A DNA stretch of 64,000 bases from UBA1413 sp964650525 (GCA_964650525.1 CAZYUA010000016.1:1-64000); one strand, 5' to 3'; shown: positions 42,896 through 52,546, numbered from the stretch's first letter. Translations and numbers: made by a program. The notes: generated by a model from the sequence alone, not told the origin.

Positions 42896-45283
42896 ATGCA
42901 ATCAATCACTAAACCGACCCGTATTAATAAAAGTAAACGAAAACGGCCTGCGGGAACCCGGGAAGTTTGGCTGAAATTTTCCGTGGCACTCCTGGCGACG
43001 GTGGTATTGCTGTTAGGGTTGCTCGTATTCACGATTTACCTGGGCCTTTTCGGAAAGGTTCCGGCTGTTGCTGAACTGGAAAGAATACAGACGCCGTTGG
43101 CCAGTGAAGTATTTTCCAGCGACGGGAAGCTCCTGGGAAGATATTATGTGGAAAACCGGAGTTATGTTTCGTTTGATGAGATTTCCCCCAACGTCATCCA
43201 GGCCCTGGTAGCCACCGAAGATGAGCGTTTTTTCAAACACCGGGGTATCGATGAGGTAGCCTTGCTGAGGGTCTTTTTCAGAACGATCCTGATGCGCGAC
43301 AAGTCGGCCGGCGGAGGCAGCACCCTCAGCCAGCAGATTGCCAAGAATCTTTTTCCCCGCAATGACCACTGGATACTAACCATTCCCGTCAACAAAATCC
43401 GGGAGGCCATCATCGCCTACCGGCTGGAACGGATCTATACCAAAGAGGAGATCCTGACCCTTTACCTCAACACGGTGCCTTTCGGGGAGAACATTTTTGG
43501 TATTGAAGTGGCTTCGGAGCGTTTTTTCAACAAGCGCCCCTCGGAACTGAAAGTGCCCGAAGCGGCGGTGCTGATCGGCAACCTGAAAGCCAACCATCTC
43601 TTTAATCCGAGGCTTCATCCCGGCAAGTCGGTGGAAAGAAGGAATCAGGTCATCGACCGTATGGTGGGGCAGAAGTTTATCACCACGGTGGAGGGCGATC
43701 TGTACAAGGCTTCGCCCCTGGATCTGGAATACCGGCTGATCACCTACGACCAGGGTCCGGCACCCTACTTTCTGGAGTACCTGCGTCCCACGCTGATCCG
43801 CTGGTGTATGGAGCATACCCGCGAAGACGGGAAACCTTACGACCTCTATACCGATGGATTAAGGATCCACACCACGCTGGATTCCCGTCTTCAGCAATAT
43901 GCGATAACGGCTGTGAGGGAACGAATGAAGGACTTGCAGGCGGTGTTTGACAAACATTGGGAAAACCGCGATCCCTGGGGTGATAATGCTTCCGTGCTGA
44001 GCCGTGCTGTCCGCCGCACCGAAAGGTACCACCGGGGTTTGCGGAATGGAAAAAGCCATGAGGAGATCATGAAAGAGTTTTCACAGCCTGTCGAAGCCGG
44101 AATATTTACATGGGAAGGGATCCGGGCGACCCGCATAACTCCCCTGGATTCGGTAAAGCACTATCTGTCCATGCTGAATGCGGGGATGGTGGTGCTGGAG
44201 AATGAAACCGGGGCCATTAAGGCCTGGGTGGGAGGCAATGACTTCCGCTATTTCAAGTTTGACTACTGCTCGGCAGCCCGCCAGACCGGATCGACTTTCA
44301 AACCTTTTGTCTACCTGGCGGCACTGGAGAGCGGGTACAGCCCGTGGGACTATTTTTCAGGCGACCAGCAGACTTACGAGGAGTACGACGGCTGGTCTCC
44401 GGGGAACGCTTCCGGGGGTTATGCCGGCTATTATTCGATGAAAACAGGATTGGCTAAATCGATCAACACGGTGACGGTTGACGTATTGATGCAAACCGGT
44501 ATCAACAATACCATCCGGGTAGCCCGGAACCTGGGGATTAAAGCTGACTTGCCCGAGGTCCCCTCCCTGGCTCTGGGGGTGGCCTCGGTTCCCCTGGTGG
44601 AAATGGTGGCTGCCTATGGATCGATCGCTAACGGAGGGAAGGCATTGAAGCCTTATGCCCTGCTGGAAATAGAATCGAGCCGGGGCAAACAATTGGGCTC
44701 GTTTGACATACCAGTACCCGGGAAAGCTAAAGTAGATCCTGAAAATTGCCGTGTCCTCATTCAGATGCTCCAGGCAGCCATTGACGAAGGTACCGGCCGT
44801 GCTATTCGTTCCAAGCATAAAATCACCGGCGATTTTGCCGGCAAAACAGGCACCACCCAGGAGTTTGCCGATGGCTGGTTTATAGGCTTCAATCCTTCAC
44901 TGACTGCGGGATGCTGGGTGGGCGCCGACGATCCTGCCATCCACTTCCGGAATCTGACCTACGGACAGGGTTCCTACATGGCTCTTCCTGCGGTGGGGGA
45001 ATTCTTCAGCACCCTCAGCAAAAACCCGGACTTCGCCCCTCTTTGTGATCTTCATTTCCAATCCCCCGATTCCCTGACTATCCAGAGAATGCAGGAGGCT
45101 CCTGACTATCTGGAAAAGATCGAAGAACGGGATCCCGGACTTTTCGACTTTCTGAAGCGGAAGGAGGGGAAACTGGAATCACAAGGAGACCAACGCCTGA
45201 AAAACAGGAAGGATGGTGATTCCCTGACGGTGGACCCCGTGCCTGTATGGGAAAAAATCAAGGATGCGTTCAAAAAGAAATAA
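42896..45283 (+). CDS. Class A penicillin-binding protein (PBP1A type)
   Basis: This 795-residue bifunctional peptidoglycan synthase has one N-terminal membrane helix (about 24-50). The GT51 transglycosylase domain has catalytic Glu108 in EDERFFKHRGID and the GGGSTLSQQIAKNL motif. The transpeptidase domain has active Ser466 in QTGSTFKPF, an SxN motif in KSINTV and KTGTT at residue 650. It polymerises and cross-links lipid II in the periplasm. The length is normal. It lies 21 bases after rnfA; any link to Rnf is only positional. Confidence 0.96.
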   Translation: MQSITKPTRINKSKRKRPAGTREVWLKFSVALLATVVLLLGLLVFTIYLGLFGKVPAVAELERIQTPLASEVFSSDGKLLGRYYVENRSYVSFDEISPNVIQALVATEDERFFKHRGIDEVALLRVFFRTILMRDKSAGGGSTLSQQIAKNLFPRNDHWILTIPVNKIREAIIAYRLERIYTKEEILTLYLNTVPFGENIFGIEVASERFFNKRPSELKVPEAAVLIGNLKANHLFNPRLHPGKSVERRNQVIDRMVGQKFITTVEGDLYKASPLDLEYRLITYDQGPAPYFLEYLRPTLIRWCMEHTREDGKPYDLYTDGLRIHTTLDSRLQQYAITAVRERMKDLQAVFDKHWENRDPWGDNASVLSRAVRRTERYHRGLRNGKSHEEIMKEFSQPVEAGIFTWEGIRATRITPLDSVKHYLSMLNAGMVVLENETGAIKAWVGGNDFRYFKFDYCSAARQTGSTFKPFVYLAALESGYSPWDYFSGDQQTYEEYDGWSPGNASGGYAGYYSMKTGLAKSINTVTVDVLMQTGINNTIRVARNLGIKADLPEVPSLALGVASVPLVEMVAAYGSIANGGKALKPYALLEIESSRGKQLGSFDIPVPGKAKVDPENCRVLIQMLQAAIDEGTGRAIRSKHKITGDFAGKTGTTQEFADGWFIGFNPSLTAGCWVGADDPAIHFRNLTYGQGSYMALPAVGEFFSTLSKNPDFAPLCDLHFQSPDSLTIQRMQEAPDYLEKIEERDPGLFDFLKRKEGKLESQGDQRLKNRKDGDSLTVDPVPVWEKIKDAFKKK

Positions 45284-45307
45284 ATCAGGCCGTAAGGGAA
45301 TGATTTA

Positions 45308-45315
45308 TACCTTTG
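45308..45315 (+). promoter_or_regulatory. Candidate -7 element for the ClC gene
   Basis: TACCTTTG is a perfect TAnnTTTG match 24 bases before the ATG, but no -33 TTTG lies at the usual distance. Confidence 0.45.
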
Positions 45316-45338
45316 CCGGTACCTGACAGGTTTCAGGA

Positions 45339-47132
45339 ATGGAACAGGAAAACAAGCACAAAGACCAGAATTTTTTCAACCGCCTGATCGTTTGGAGGAT
45401 CGCCAGGATCAGTGAGCGGAATTTCATCTATGTTCTGAGTCTTGTGACCGGGATTCTTACCGGCTTCGCCGCGCTGTTCCTGAAAAAGCTGGTTCATTTT
45501 GTCGAATTTCTCGTTTCCGACTGGTTGCCGGCCAACACCTTCAACTTCCTGTACCTGCTTCTGCCCCTGGTGGGTATCAGCCTGACGTTCCTGTTTGTGC
45601 GGTATGTTGCCAGGGAAGATATCAACCATGGGATATCGAAGATCCTGTTTTCGATATCGCGGAAGGGTGGCAGGATCAAGCGGCATAACACCTGGACGAG
45701 CATGGTGGCAAGCAGCCTCACCATTGCCTCCGGGGGCTCAGTTGGTGCGGAGGCTCCTATTGTACTGACAGGGGCGGCTATCGGTTCAAACCTGGCGCGG
45801 ACCTTCAAGCTCAACTACAAATACGTGACCCTCATGATCGGCTGCGGAGCTGCGGGCGCCATTGCCGGGATTTTTAAAGCTCCCATCGCAGGTGTCGTGT
45901 TCACGCTCGAAGTCCTCATGCTCGACATGACCATGGCTTACCTGCTGCCCCTGCTGATCTCCTCGGTTACGGCAGCCTCCCTGTCGTATGTGTTCATGGG
46001 CAGCGCCATGCTGATGGAATTCCGCGTCACCGATGCTTTCTCCGTTCAGAATATAGGCTTTTATATCCTTCTGGGCGTTTTCACAGGATTTGTATCCCTC
46101 TACCTGATACGTACGGTCATGTGGCAGGAGAGGCGGTTCAAATCCATGAAAAGCCCGTTGATCAGGCTTCTCATCGGGGGGAGCGTTCTCAGCCTCCTGG
46201 TGTTCCTCCTGCCGCCGCTGTGGGGGGAAGGGTACACCAGCCTGGCGCGGATTTTCAGCGGTCATGGGGACGAAATCCTCAACAATTCGGTATTTTTTGA
46301 CTGGCGGAACCAGGAAGCCCTTTTCCTTGGAGCCCTGTTCATCATTCTGTTACTGAAAGTGGTGGCGACGGCTTTTACTACCGGCAGCGGGGGCATCGGG
46401 GGTATTTTTGCTCCCACCCTGTTTATGGGGGGGCTTTCGGGGTTCTTACTGGCCCGGGCGCTCAATTTTTTCTTTGGCCTCAACCTCCCCGAGGAGAACT
46501 TTGCCCTGGCAGGAATGGCCGGCGTTATGGCGGGAGTCCAGCATGCCCCGCTGACAGCCATCTTCCTGACTGCCGAGATTACCGGCGGTTACCATCTCTT
46601 CCTGCCCCTGATCCTGACTTCTACGATCTCCTACCTGACCATCATGCCCTTTGAACCCTATTCCATTTATACCAAACGGCTGGCTTTGGCCGGAAAACTG
46701 ATCACCCACCACAAGGACAAGGCGGTATTGATGCTGATGCAAACCCGAAACCTTATCGAGAATGATTTTGAAAGGCTGAAACCCGAAGCCACCCTCCGCG
46801 ACCTCACCAAAGCTGTTTCGCGTTCACACCGGAATCTCTTCCCCGTGGTGGATGACCAGGGCCTGTTGCTGGGTATGGTTAAACTCGATGATATCCGCGC
46901 CCTGCTTTTCAAGACTGAATTGTACGATACCCTGAAAATCAAGGATCTCATGTATATGCCGCAATTCTGGGTTTCGCCTTCCGACAGCATGGGAAAGGTG
47001 GCAGAGAAATTTGAAAGTTCCGGCCGGTATAATCTGGCAGTGCTCGATGAGGGCAAGTACCTGGGATTTATCTCCAGGGCCAATGTTTTTTCCAATTACA
47101 GGGAAAATATCCGCCATTTCTCGAACGATTAA
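45339..47132 (+). CDS. ClC-type chloride channel/transporter with C-terminal CBS domains
   Basis: This 597-residue membrane protein has the ClC fold followed by two CBS domains (about 455-590). The ion-pathway motifs are atypical: the GSGIP segment is replaced by a DINHGISKI stretch, and the gating-glutamate motif GxEGP reads GAEAPI, keeping the glutamate. The third motif is normal (GGIFAPTLF). It probably moves chloride or another anion, either as a channel or a proton-coupled exchanger; transport mode cannot be settled from the sequence. A -7-like element precedes it. Confidence 0.92.
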   Translation: MEQENKHKDQNFFNRLIVWRIARISERNFIYVLSLVTGILTGFAALFLKKLVHFVEFLVSDWLPANTFNFLYLLLPLVGISLTFLFVRYVAREDINHGISKILFSISRKGGRIKRHNTWTSMVASSLTIASGGSVGAEAPIVLTGAAIGSNLARTFKLNYKYVTLMIGCGAAGAIAGIFKAPIAGVVFTLEVLMLDMTMAYLLPLLISSVTAASLSYVFMGSAMLMEFRVTDAFSVQNIGFYILLGVFTGFVSLYLIRTVMWQERRFKSMKSPLIRLLIGGSVLSLLVFLLPPLWGEGYTSLARIFSGHGDEILNNSVFFDWRNQEALFLGALFIILLLKVVATAFTTGSGGIGGIFAPTLFMGGLSGFLLARALNFFFGLNLPEENFALAGMAGVMAGVQHAPLTAIFLTAEITGGYHLFLPLILTSTISYLTIMPFEPYSIYTKRLALAGKLITHHKDKAVLMLMQTRNLIENDFERLKPEATLRDLTKAVSRSHRNLFPVVDDQGLLLGMVKLDDIRALLFKTELYDTLKIKDLMYMPQFWVSPSDSMGKVAEKFESSGRYNLAVLDEGKYLGFISRANVFSNYRENIRHFSND

Positions 47133-47299
47133 CGCCTTTTTGTACATTTGGCCCTCCGACGGGGAATCTGCCGCATCCTTGCTGCCTTGAAGATCATCCT
47201 GTACAAAGGAGGAATGCGGATGGCTGAGACACGAACGAACGATGGTTTCTGAACAAGAGGTCCCGGCGGGTGCAGAAATTCCAATGTTCTCTCTCATAA

Positions 47300-47325
47300 C
47301 CCAAGGCGTTGCCCCTGGGCTGAAA
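47300..47325. repeat. REP-like palindrome, copy A
   Basis: CCCAAGGCGTTGCCCCTGGG and GCTGAAAT (47300-47325) match the palindrome at 49871-49896 except for two bases in the second arm. The repeat lies between the ClC gene and glyA. Confidence 0.7.
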
Positions 47326-47429
47326 TGTTCCGGGCTATCTGCCTGTTTGTATGGATTATGCTTGGACCATAAAAGGAGGTATACATAAATAACAATTGAA
47401 AAGAATACTAGTAACTTAAATACATACCA

Positions 47430-48710
47430 GTGAAAAGAGATCAGACAGTATTTGACATCATCAGCCGGGAGCGTGACCGGCAGCGACAGGGTATCGAGCT
47501 GATAGCTTCGGAGAATTTCGTCAGCGACCAGGTTCTGGAGGCCATGGGGTCGGTGATGACCAACAAATATGCCGAGGGCTATCCGGGCCGGCGCTATTAC
47601 GGGGGGTGCCGGTTTGTGGACATGACCGAGCAACTGGCAATCGACCGTATCCGGGAGTTGTATGGTGCCGAGTGGGCGAATGTGCAGCCCCATTCGGGGG
47701 CTCAGGCCAACCAGGCAGTGCTTAGTGTGGTACTCAAACCCGGAGATACCTTCCTGGGGTTGAACCTGGCCCATGGGGGCCATTTGTCGCATGGTTCTCC
47801 GGTGAACTCCTCGGGTATCCTGTACCGTCCGGTGGCCTATCATGTGGTGGAGGAAACGGGACTGGTGGATTACGATCTGATGGAGGAGCTGGCGCTGAAG
47901 GAGCATCCGAAGCTGATCATCGGGGGGGCCTCTGCCTACAGCCGTGACTGGGACTATGAGCGGATGCGCCGCATTGCCGACAGGGTGGGAGCCATTCTGA
48001 TGGTCGACATGGCGCATCCGGCAGGGCTGATTGCGGCAGGTCTCCTGCGGAATCCCCTGAAATGGGCCCACGTGGTCACCTCGACTACCCATAAGACACT
48101 GCGGGGGCCGAGGGGAGGCATCATCCTGATAGGCAAGGACATGGAAAATCCCTGGGGCATAGCCACCAAAAAGGGGGAGATCCGCACCCTCTCATCGCTG
48201 CTCGATTCGGCAGTATTTCCGGGTATCCAGGGAGGACCTCTCGAACATGTCATCGCTGCCAAGGCCGTGGCCTTTGGTGAAGCCCTCGACCCCTCCTTCC
48301 GGGAGTACCAGGCGCAAGTCCTGAAAAATGCCAGGGCTATGGCCGCCACTTTCCTGTCTCTGGGCTACAAGGTGATATCGGGTGGCACCGACAACCATTC
48401 CATGCTTATCGACCTGCGCACCAAGTACCCGGAGGTCACCGGGAAACAGGCGGAAGCCGTCCTGGGGCTGGCAGAAATCACCATCAATAAAAATATGGTT
48501 CCTTTCGACAGCCGCTCGCCCTTCCAGACTTCCGGGATCAGGGTCGGGACACCGGCCATCACCACCCGGGGTGTGAAGGAGGACCTGATGCCCGTGATCG
48601 TGGAACTTATCGACGACGTTATTGCCCATTGCGAAGAGGAGGGGTACGCCGTCAGGGTAAAGGAAAAAGTACACCGGCTGATGAACGATCTGCCGTTGTA
48701 TGCCTGGTAA
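47430..48710 (+). CDS. glyA: Serine hydroxymethyltransferase
   Basis: This 426-residue PLP enzyme converts serine and tetrahydrofolate to glycine and 5,10-methylene-THF, supplying one-carbon units. The PLP lysine is Lys222 in STTHKTLRGPRGG. Other family blocks are visible: GIELIASENFVS, NKYAEGYPGRRYYGG and NVQPHSGAQANQAV. It starts at GTG, giving MKRDQTVFDII, which matches relatives. The 300 bases upstream hold a REP-like palindrome but no recognisable riboswitch. Confidence 0.97.
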   Translation: MKRDQTVFDIISRERDRQRQGIELIASENFVSDQVLEAMGSVMTNKYAEGYPGRRYYGGCRFVDMTEQLAIDRIRELYGAEWANVQPHSGAQANQAVLSVVLKPGDTFLGLNLAHGGHLSHGSPVNSSGILYRPVAYHVVEETGLVDYDLMEELALKEHPKLIIGGASAYSRDWDYERMRRIADRVGAILMVDMAHPAGLIAAGLLRNPLKWAHVVTSTTHKTLRGPRGGIILIGKDMENPWGIATKKGEIRTLSSLLDSAVFPGIQGGPLEHVIAAKAVAFGEALDPSFREYQAQVLKNARAMAATFLSLGYKVISGGTDNHSMLIDLRTKYPEVTGKQAEAVLGLAEITINKNMVPFDSRSPFQTSGIRVGTPAITTRGVKEDLMPVIVELIDDVIAHCEEEGYAVRVKEKVHRLMNDLPLYAW

Positions 48711-48886
48711 CCGGAGAAACTTCCACCTGCACACTCCAGCCTGTGGATTAGAGGAATCTGGCAGGGGGTAGGCACGAAGCAGGCTGGTCAGGCCAGCCGC
48801 CCTTTTCCGGTATCCCCGTTTGTTTGCGCGACATGCCGGCCAACGGGAATGGAGTCGTGGAAATACGGAAAAAAGGATACCAATAA

Positions 48887-49711
48887 ATGTCATTGGAAAT
48901 ATTCTGTGTAAGCAATATGCTGGCTTTGTTTCGCGAAATGGTGTTCATTCCCCCGGAGACGCCGTGGTATTACCTGCTGGCTGCTGTGGCGGTTGGTTTT
49001 GCCGCCGGATTCGTCAACATGTTTGCCGGCGGGGGCTCATCCATAACGCTGCCGATGCTGATGTTTCTGGGTTTACCTCCTTCCGTTGCCAACGGCACCA
49101 ACCGGGTGGTCATCCTGATGCAGAGCATTTCCGGGGTGCGAGCGTTCAGCCGGAACAAAGCCATGCCGGAGGGCAGAGGCTGGCGGCTGATGCTGCCTTC
49201 TGCTGCCGGGGCTCTGTTGGGGGCCCTCCTGGCCCTCCGGGTGAATGAGGATTTTCTCCGGGTCTTCATCATCGTGCTGATGATGGCGATTCTGGTTCTG
49301 GTGATTTTCAATCCCGGGGCGTGGGTCAAAAACAGGGCTGACAGCGTAAAGGCCAAACCGGGCCCCTGGCAATACGCCATTTTTTTCCTTATCGGAATCT
49401 ACGGCGGCTTCCTGCAGGTTGGCGTCGGCTATATGTTGCTGGCAGGGCTGGTAGCAGGTTGCGGCTATGGCATGGTCAAGGCTAATGCACTGAAAGTATT
49501 GATCATTCTTGTATACACCGTGATTGCCGTCGTGGTGTTTTATACAGGCAGTCAGATAGCCTGGGGCTTCGGCATGGTCATGGGGCTGGGAAGTATGGGC
49601 GGAGCCTGGCTGGGTGCCCGTTTTACCCTCCGCGGCAGCAACACGGTGATCCGTTATTTCCTGATTGTGGCTCTTATTGCCATGATCGTGAAACTTCTTG
49701 GCCTCTTTTGA
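48887..49711 (+). CDS. TSUP (TauE/SafE) family membrane transporter
   Basis: This 274-residue membrane protein has eight or so helices in the two-repeat layout of the TSUP family, with AGFVNMFAGGGSSITLPMLMFLGLPPSVANGTNR in the first repeat and GIYGGFLQVGVGYMLLAGL in the second. Family members export sulphite, sulphoacetate or other organic anions; the substrate is unknown. The ATG at 48917 or 48938 could be the true start, as the first 17 residues are not typical. It lies 176 bases after glyA and precedes the repeat-rich intergenic region. Confidence 0.87.
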   Translation: MSLEIFCVSNMLALFREMVFIPPETPWYYLLAAVAVGFAAGFVNMFAGGGSSITLPMLMFLGLPPSVANGTNRVVILMQSISGVRAFSRNKAMPEGRGWRLMLPSAAGALLGALLALRVNEDFLRVFIIVLMMAILVLVIFNPGAWVKNRADSVKAKPGPWQYAIFFLIGIYGGFLQVGVGYMLLAGLVAGCGYGMVKANALKVLIILVYTVIAVVVFYTGSQIAWGFGMVMGLGSMGGAWLGARFTLRGSNTVIRYFLIVALIAMIVKLLGLF

Positions 49712-49746
49712 GCCCTACAGGCTTTGACGGCAGGAAACCTCCTACC

Positions 49747-49768
49747 TTCTGACGTTTAGTGCGGTATA
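49747..49768. repeat. Short dispersed repeat, second copy
   Basis: CTTCTGACGTTTAGT followed by GCGGTATA repeats the sequence at 20126-20147 with one mismatch. Both are intergenic and neither is near a tRNA. Confidence 0.6.
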
Positions 49769-49843
49769 AGGTAAAGGGGGAAAAGAATCCTGTTCAATAA
49801 TGCAATTTACACTGAAACCACCAGCAGTCAGATCCCCTGAACG

Positions 49844-49862
49844 AAAGGCTGAATGCCTTTTT
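49844..49862 (+). terminator. Weak terminator-like hairpin
   Basis: AAAGGC (49844-49849) and GCCTTT (49855-49860) form a 6-bp stem with a TGAAT loop and two more T residues. It could end TSUP transcripts. Confidence 0.4.
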
Positions 49863-49867
49863 CAATC

Positions 49868-49914
49868 CAGCCCAAGGCGTTGCCTTGGGCTGAAATAAGT
49901 TGTCCCTCCGGGAC
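49868..49914. repeat. REP-like palindrome, copy B, with second hairpin
   Basis: CAGCCCAAGGC (49868-49878) pairs perfectly over 11 bp with GCCTTGGGCTG (49882-49892) around a GTT loop. A second stem GTCCC/GGGAC (49902-49914) with loop TCC follows. Both lie between the convergent TSUP and HAD genes. Confidence 0.8.
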
Positions 49915-50021
49915 GCAATGGAAAACATAGTTTTCAAAAAGGGGGTCATGCGGTAATAAGCAAAAATTTAAAAAAAATACACTTCATTATCAGGTTCTTA
50001 TGAATCAATTCAGGAAAATAA

Positions 50022-50645
50022 TCAAATAGTGTCAGAAGTCAGAGCCCCCGGATTGAAACGGATATAAGGTTTCACGTCGGTGACGATCATGCCGGCAGCC
50101 CCTGCGGCCTTCATCCCTGCAATGCCGTCCTCAAATACCTGGCAGAAGGCAGGCTCCACCTGCATCAGCTCCGCACACCGCAGAAAAGTTTCGGGCTCCG
50201 GTTTGTGGTGTGTTACATCATCGGCTGTGACAACAGGTTCAAACCAACCGGTAAGACCCAGCACTTCCAGTTGCAGGGTGGCGCTCCGGCGGCTGGCTCC
50301 CGTGCCCACCGCCATGGGCAGCACCCCGTGGTACCGCCTCACCAGGCTCACCACCTGACCGATGGGCCTCACCAGATGTACCGACTCCAGGAAGGATTTC
50401 TGCTTGATCTCCACCAACTCCCACGGTGACACCGCCAGATGGTTGTCCTCCACAATCTTTTGAGCAAAGGCTATGGTCGGCATCCCCGTCATCTCATAAA
50501 CCATGCGCTCGTCGAAGACAAATCCTACCGAACGGCCGATCCTGTTCCAGACGGCCAGGTGGATCGGAAGCGAGTCGGAAAGGGTCCCGTCCAGATCGAA
50601 TATCAGCGCTTTGGCTTTCGGGTCAGCCTGTAATTCCATGCTCAT
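50022..50645 (-). CDS. HAD-superfamily hydrolase, phosphoglucomutase-like
   Basis: This 207-residue HAD enzyme has the nucleophile motif FDLDGTLSDS (Asp17, Asp19), motif II Thr/Ser in VGTGASRRSA, and motif III-IV in HHKPEPETFL and VFEDGIAGMKAA. Its cap domain is of the beta-phosphoglucomutase type. It probably dephosphorylates a sugar phosphate such as fructose-1-phosphate (YqaB-like), or isomerises one; the exact substrate is unknown. It is last in a minus-strand run after ggt and the GH5 gene, 80 bases from the latter. Confidence 0.9.
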   Translation of the reverse strand: MSMELQADPKAKALIFDLDGTLSDSLPIHLAVWNRIGRSVGFVFDERMVYEMTGMPTIAFAQKIVEDNHLAVSPWELVEIKQKSFLESVHLVRPIGQVVSLVRRYHGVLPMAVGTGASRRSATLQLEVLGLTGWFEPVVTADDVTHHKPEPETFLRCAELMQVEPAFCQVFEDGIAGMKAAGAAGMIVTDVKPYIRFNPGALTSDTI

Positions 50646-50725
50646 AATTTTCGGGCAAAGTAAACCCTTTCCCGTGTTTTCAGGAAATCAGGAAGGGAGA
50701 AGTTGCGTACCTCCTGCTTTTCAGA

Positions 50726-52453
50726 TCAGAAAACGACGATTTTATGGGTGGAGGTTCTGTGTCCGTCCCTGATCACCACCAGGTACGTGGCTGCAGGAAG
50801 ATGGCTGATAGCGGCAGAGGTTTGGCTCCCGGCTGCTTCGGTGGCGAAAACGGAGCGACCCTCCAGGGTCAGGATTTCAACTTGTGCACCCGGTCCGGTA
50901 TTGCCGAAGAAGATCCTTTCATCCGCCGGATTGGGATAGATCAGGGGAAGGGGGTTGAGGAATTCATCCGGTGCAGTGAGGACACGTACCTCTTCGATCT
51001 TCACCGAGGAAAGTTGAATGCCGCTGCTGCTTTTTCCCAGGTCAAAGACCATTCGTGCGGCAGGGTCATTTTCTCCGGTCATAGTAAAGGTGAACACGAA
51101 CTCCACTTCGTCGGGGGTAAAGGAGAAGGTGTTGTACCCGCTGTAAGCTGTCCAGTCCCCGCCCGCTTTCCCGAGGTAGAGGGCAGCCTGGCGGATAGCC
51201 GGTGCAGCCACTTTCAGGGTCACCTGGTACTTTTTCCCTTTAGCCAGCGAAATATTCCCCCGGGAAAGCTGTGCGTGCCAGCCTTCGGTTCCTCCGCTGG
51301 TCAGTGAAACGACGAGTTTGCCTCCGCTACGTGAAAGGGTTCCGGCAGCCCCCTGTTGGGCATAAAAGGACCAGCCGTCGAAGCCGTTATTGAAGTTGCT
51401 GGTATACAGGGGGGTGAGCTGCACCGGGGTGGGGGAGGGCAAGGGATTGTGCAACAAGGCGTTTACCAGGGGGGTGGAGAGTAGGCGGGTGGACGGGTTG
51501 TAGATTCCGAACCCGGCACTGAACTCCCAATAAGCCCAGCTGAAGCCCTGCTCCTCGAACCAGCGGGCCAGGAAAGTGGTCCACCGCACCCTGGAGTCCA
51601 TGCCTGCTTTGGAGTAAGCCCCGAACTCCCCGATATGAACCGGAATGTGATGGGTCTGCGAAAAGACTGCTGCAGCCCGGAATTCACTCCTGACGGTTTC
51701 CCTTTCTGCTTCTGTATCCTGCCATTCGGTCCCCAGCCATGCCGAAGAGCCGTCTGACCATTCGGCACCCTGGTGGGTGAACTGAAAGGGGTTGTAATAA
51801 TGAAGGGTCAGAATGATTCTTTCATCTTCAGGAAGCCGGAGTGCACTGAGTCCTCCCAGACCACCCCATTCGGCGGTACCTGCCAGCACAAAGCGGTGGG
51901 GGTTGCTTTTGCGGATCTCTGCCAGGGCGCCGGCGAAAAAGAGATTCCACTTTTCGGGGGTGAGGTCACCGTGCGGTTCGTTGAGGATCTCAAAGAGGAG
52001 GCTGTCGGGGTAGTCGCGGAAATAGCGGGCAATCTGGTCCCACTGGGCGAGAAACCGGGTTTTCTCAAGGTCGGGACGGGCAAACAGGGAGTCGTGGTGG
52101 TGCATATTGATGATGGCATGAAGCCTGTATTTCAGGGCCGTGTCGACAACCTGACGGATCCGGGCCAGGAAGGAGGCCTCCACGGTGTACGGGGGTATGG
52201 CGCTGCTGCGGGCTGCCGTCTCCCAGCGGACAGGAATCCGCACATGCCGGAATCCCAGTTCGGAGATGATCCTGAAATATTCCGGTTTCCACGGATTTCC
52301 CCAGGCAGTTTCCGACGGAGCTTCGAAGGTGTTCCCTATATTGATGCCCCTGCCCAGCCGCTGGTTCATCTCAAAAGCGGCTTGCCGCTGCTGACCCTGA
52401 GTGGCCCGGGCGGCTGTCAGAACCAGAATGGTGAATAACAGCTTTCTTATCAT
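50726..52453 (-). CDS. Secreted GH5 glycoside hydrolase with CBM and T9SS sorting domain
   Basis: This 575-residue extracellular glycanase starts at 52453 (MIRKLLFTILVLTAARATQGQ, a signal peptide; an earlier Met at 52531 is rejected). The GH5 barrel covers about 25-350, with acid/base Glu159 in EILNEPHG and nucleophile Glu276 in HIGEFGAYS. A CBM4/9-like domain (about 370-490: GFDGWSFYAQQGAAG to SSVKIEEV) follows. The C-terminus (IYPNPADERIF to HKIVVF) is a T9SS type A domain. Likely substrates are cellulose, mannan or related beta-glycans. Confidence 0.95.
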   Translation of the reverse strand: MIRKLLFTILVLTAARATQGQQRQAAFEMNQRLGRGINIGNTFEAPSETAWGNPWKPEYFRIISELGFRHVRIPVRWETAARSSAIPPYTVEASFLARIRQVVDTALKYRLHAIINMHHHDSLFARPDLEKTRFLAQWDQIARYFRDYPDSLLFEILNEPHGDLTPEKWNLFFAGALAEIRKSNPHRFVLAGTAEWGGLGGLSALRLPEDERIILTLHYYNPFQFTHQGAEWSDGSSAWLGTEWQDTEAERETVRSEFRAAAVFSQTHHIPVHIGEFGAYSKAGMDSRVRWTTFLARWFEEQGFSWAYWEFSAGFGIYNPSTRLLSTPLVNALLHNPLPSPTPVQLTPLYTSNFNNGFDGWSFYAQQGAAGTLSRSGGKLVVSLTSGGTEGWHAQLSRGNISLAKGKKYQVTLKVAAPAIRQAALYLGKAGGDWTAYSGYNTFSFTPDEVEFVFTFTMTGENDPAARMVFDLGKSSSGIQLSSVKIEEVRVLTAPDEFLNPLPLIYPNPADERIFFGNTGPGAQVEILTLEGRSVFATEAAGSQTSAAISHLPAATYLVVIRDGHRTSTHKIVVF

Positions 52454-52546
52454 AGTGTAAAAGTGTTGGGTATCCTGTATAAAAGGAGCCGCAGCCCCGG
52501 GATGGACTAACCTTTTCCTCTGGTAACGCAATAGAATAGACAGCCG

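Noticed and set aside
47133..47429. Riboswitch upstream of glyA
   Set aside because: No glycine or SAM riboswitch core could be recognised; the structure present is the REP-like palindrome.
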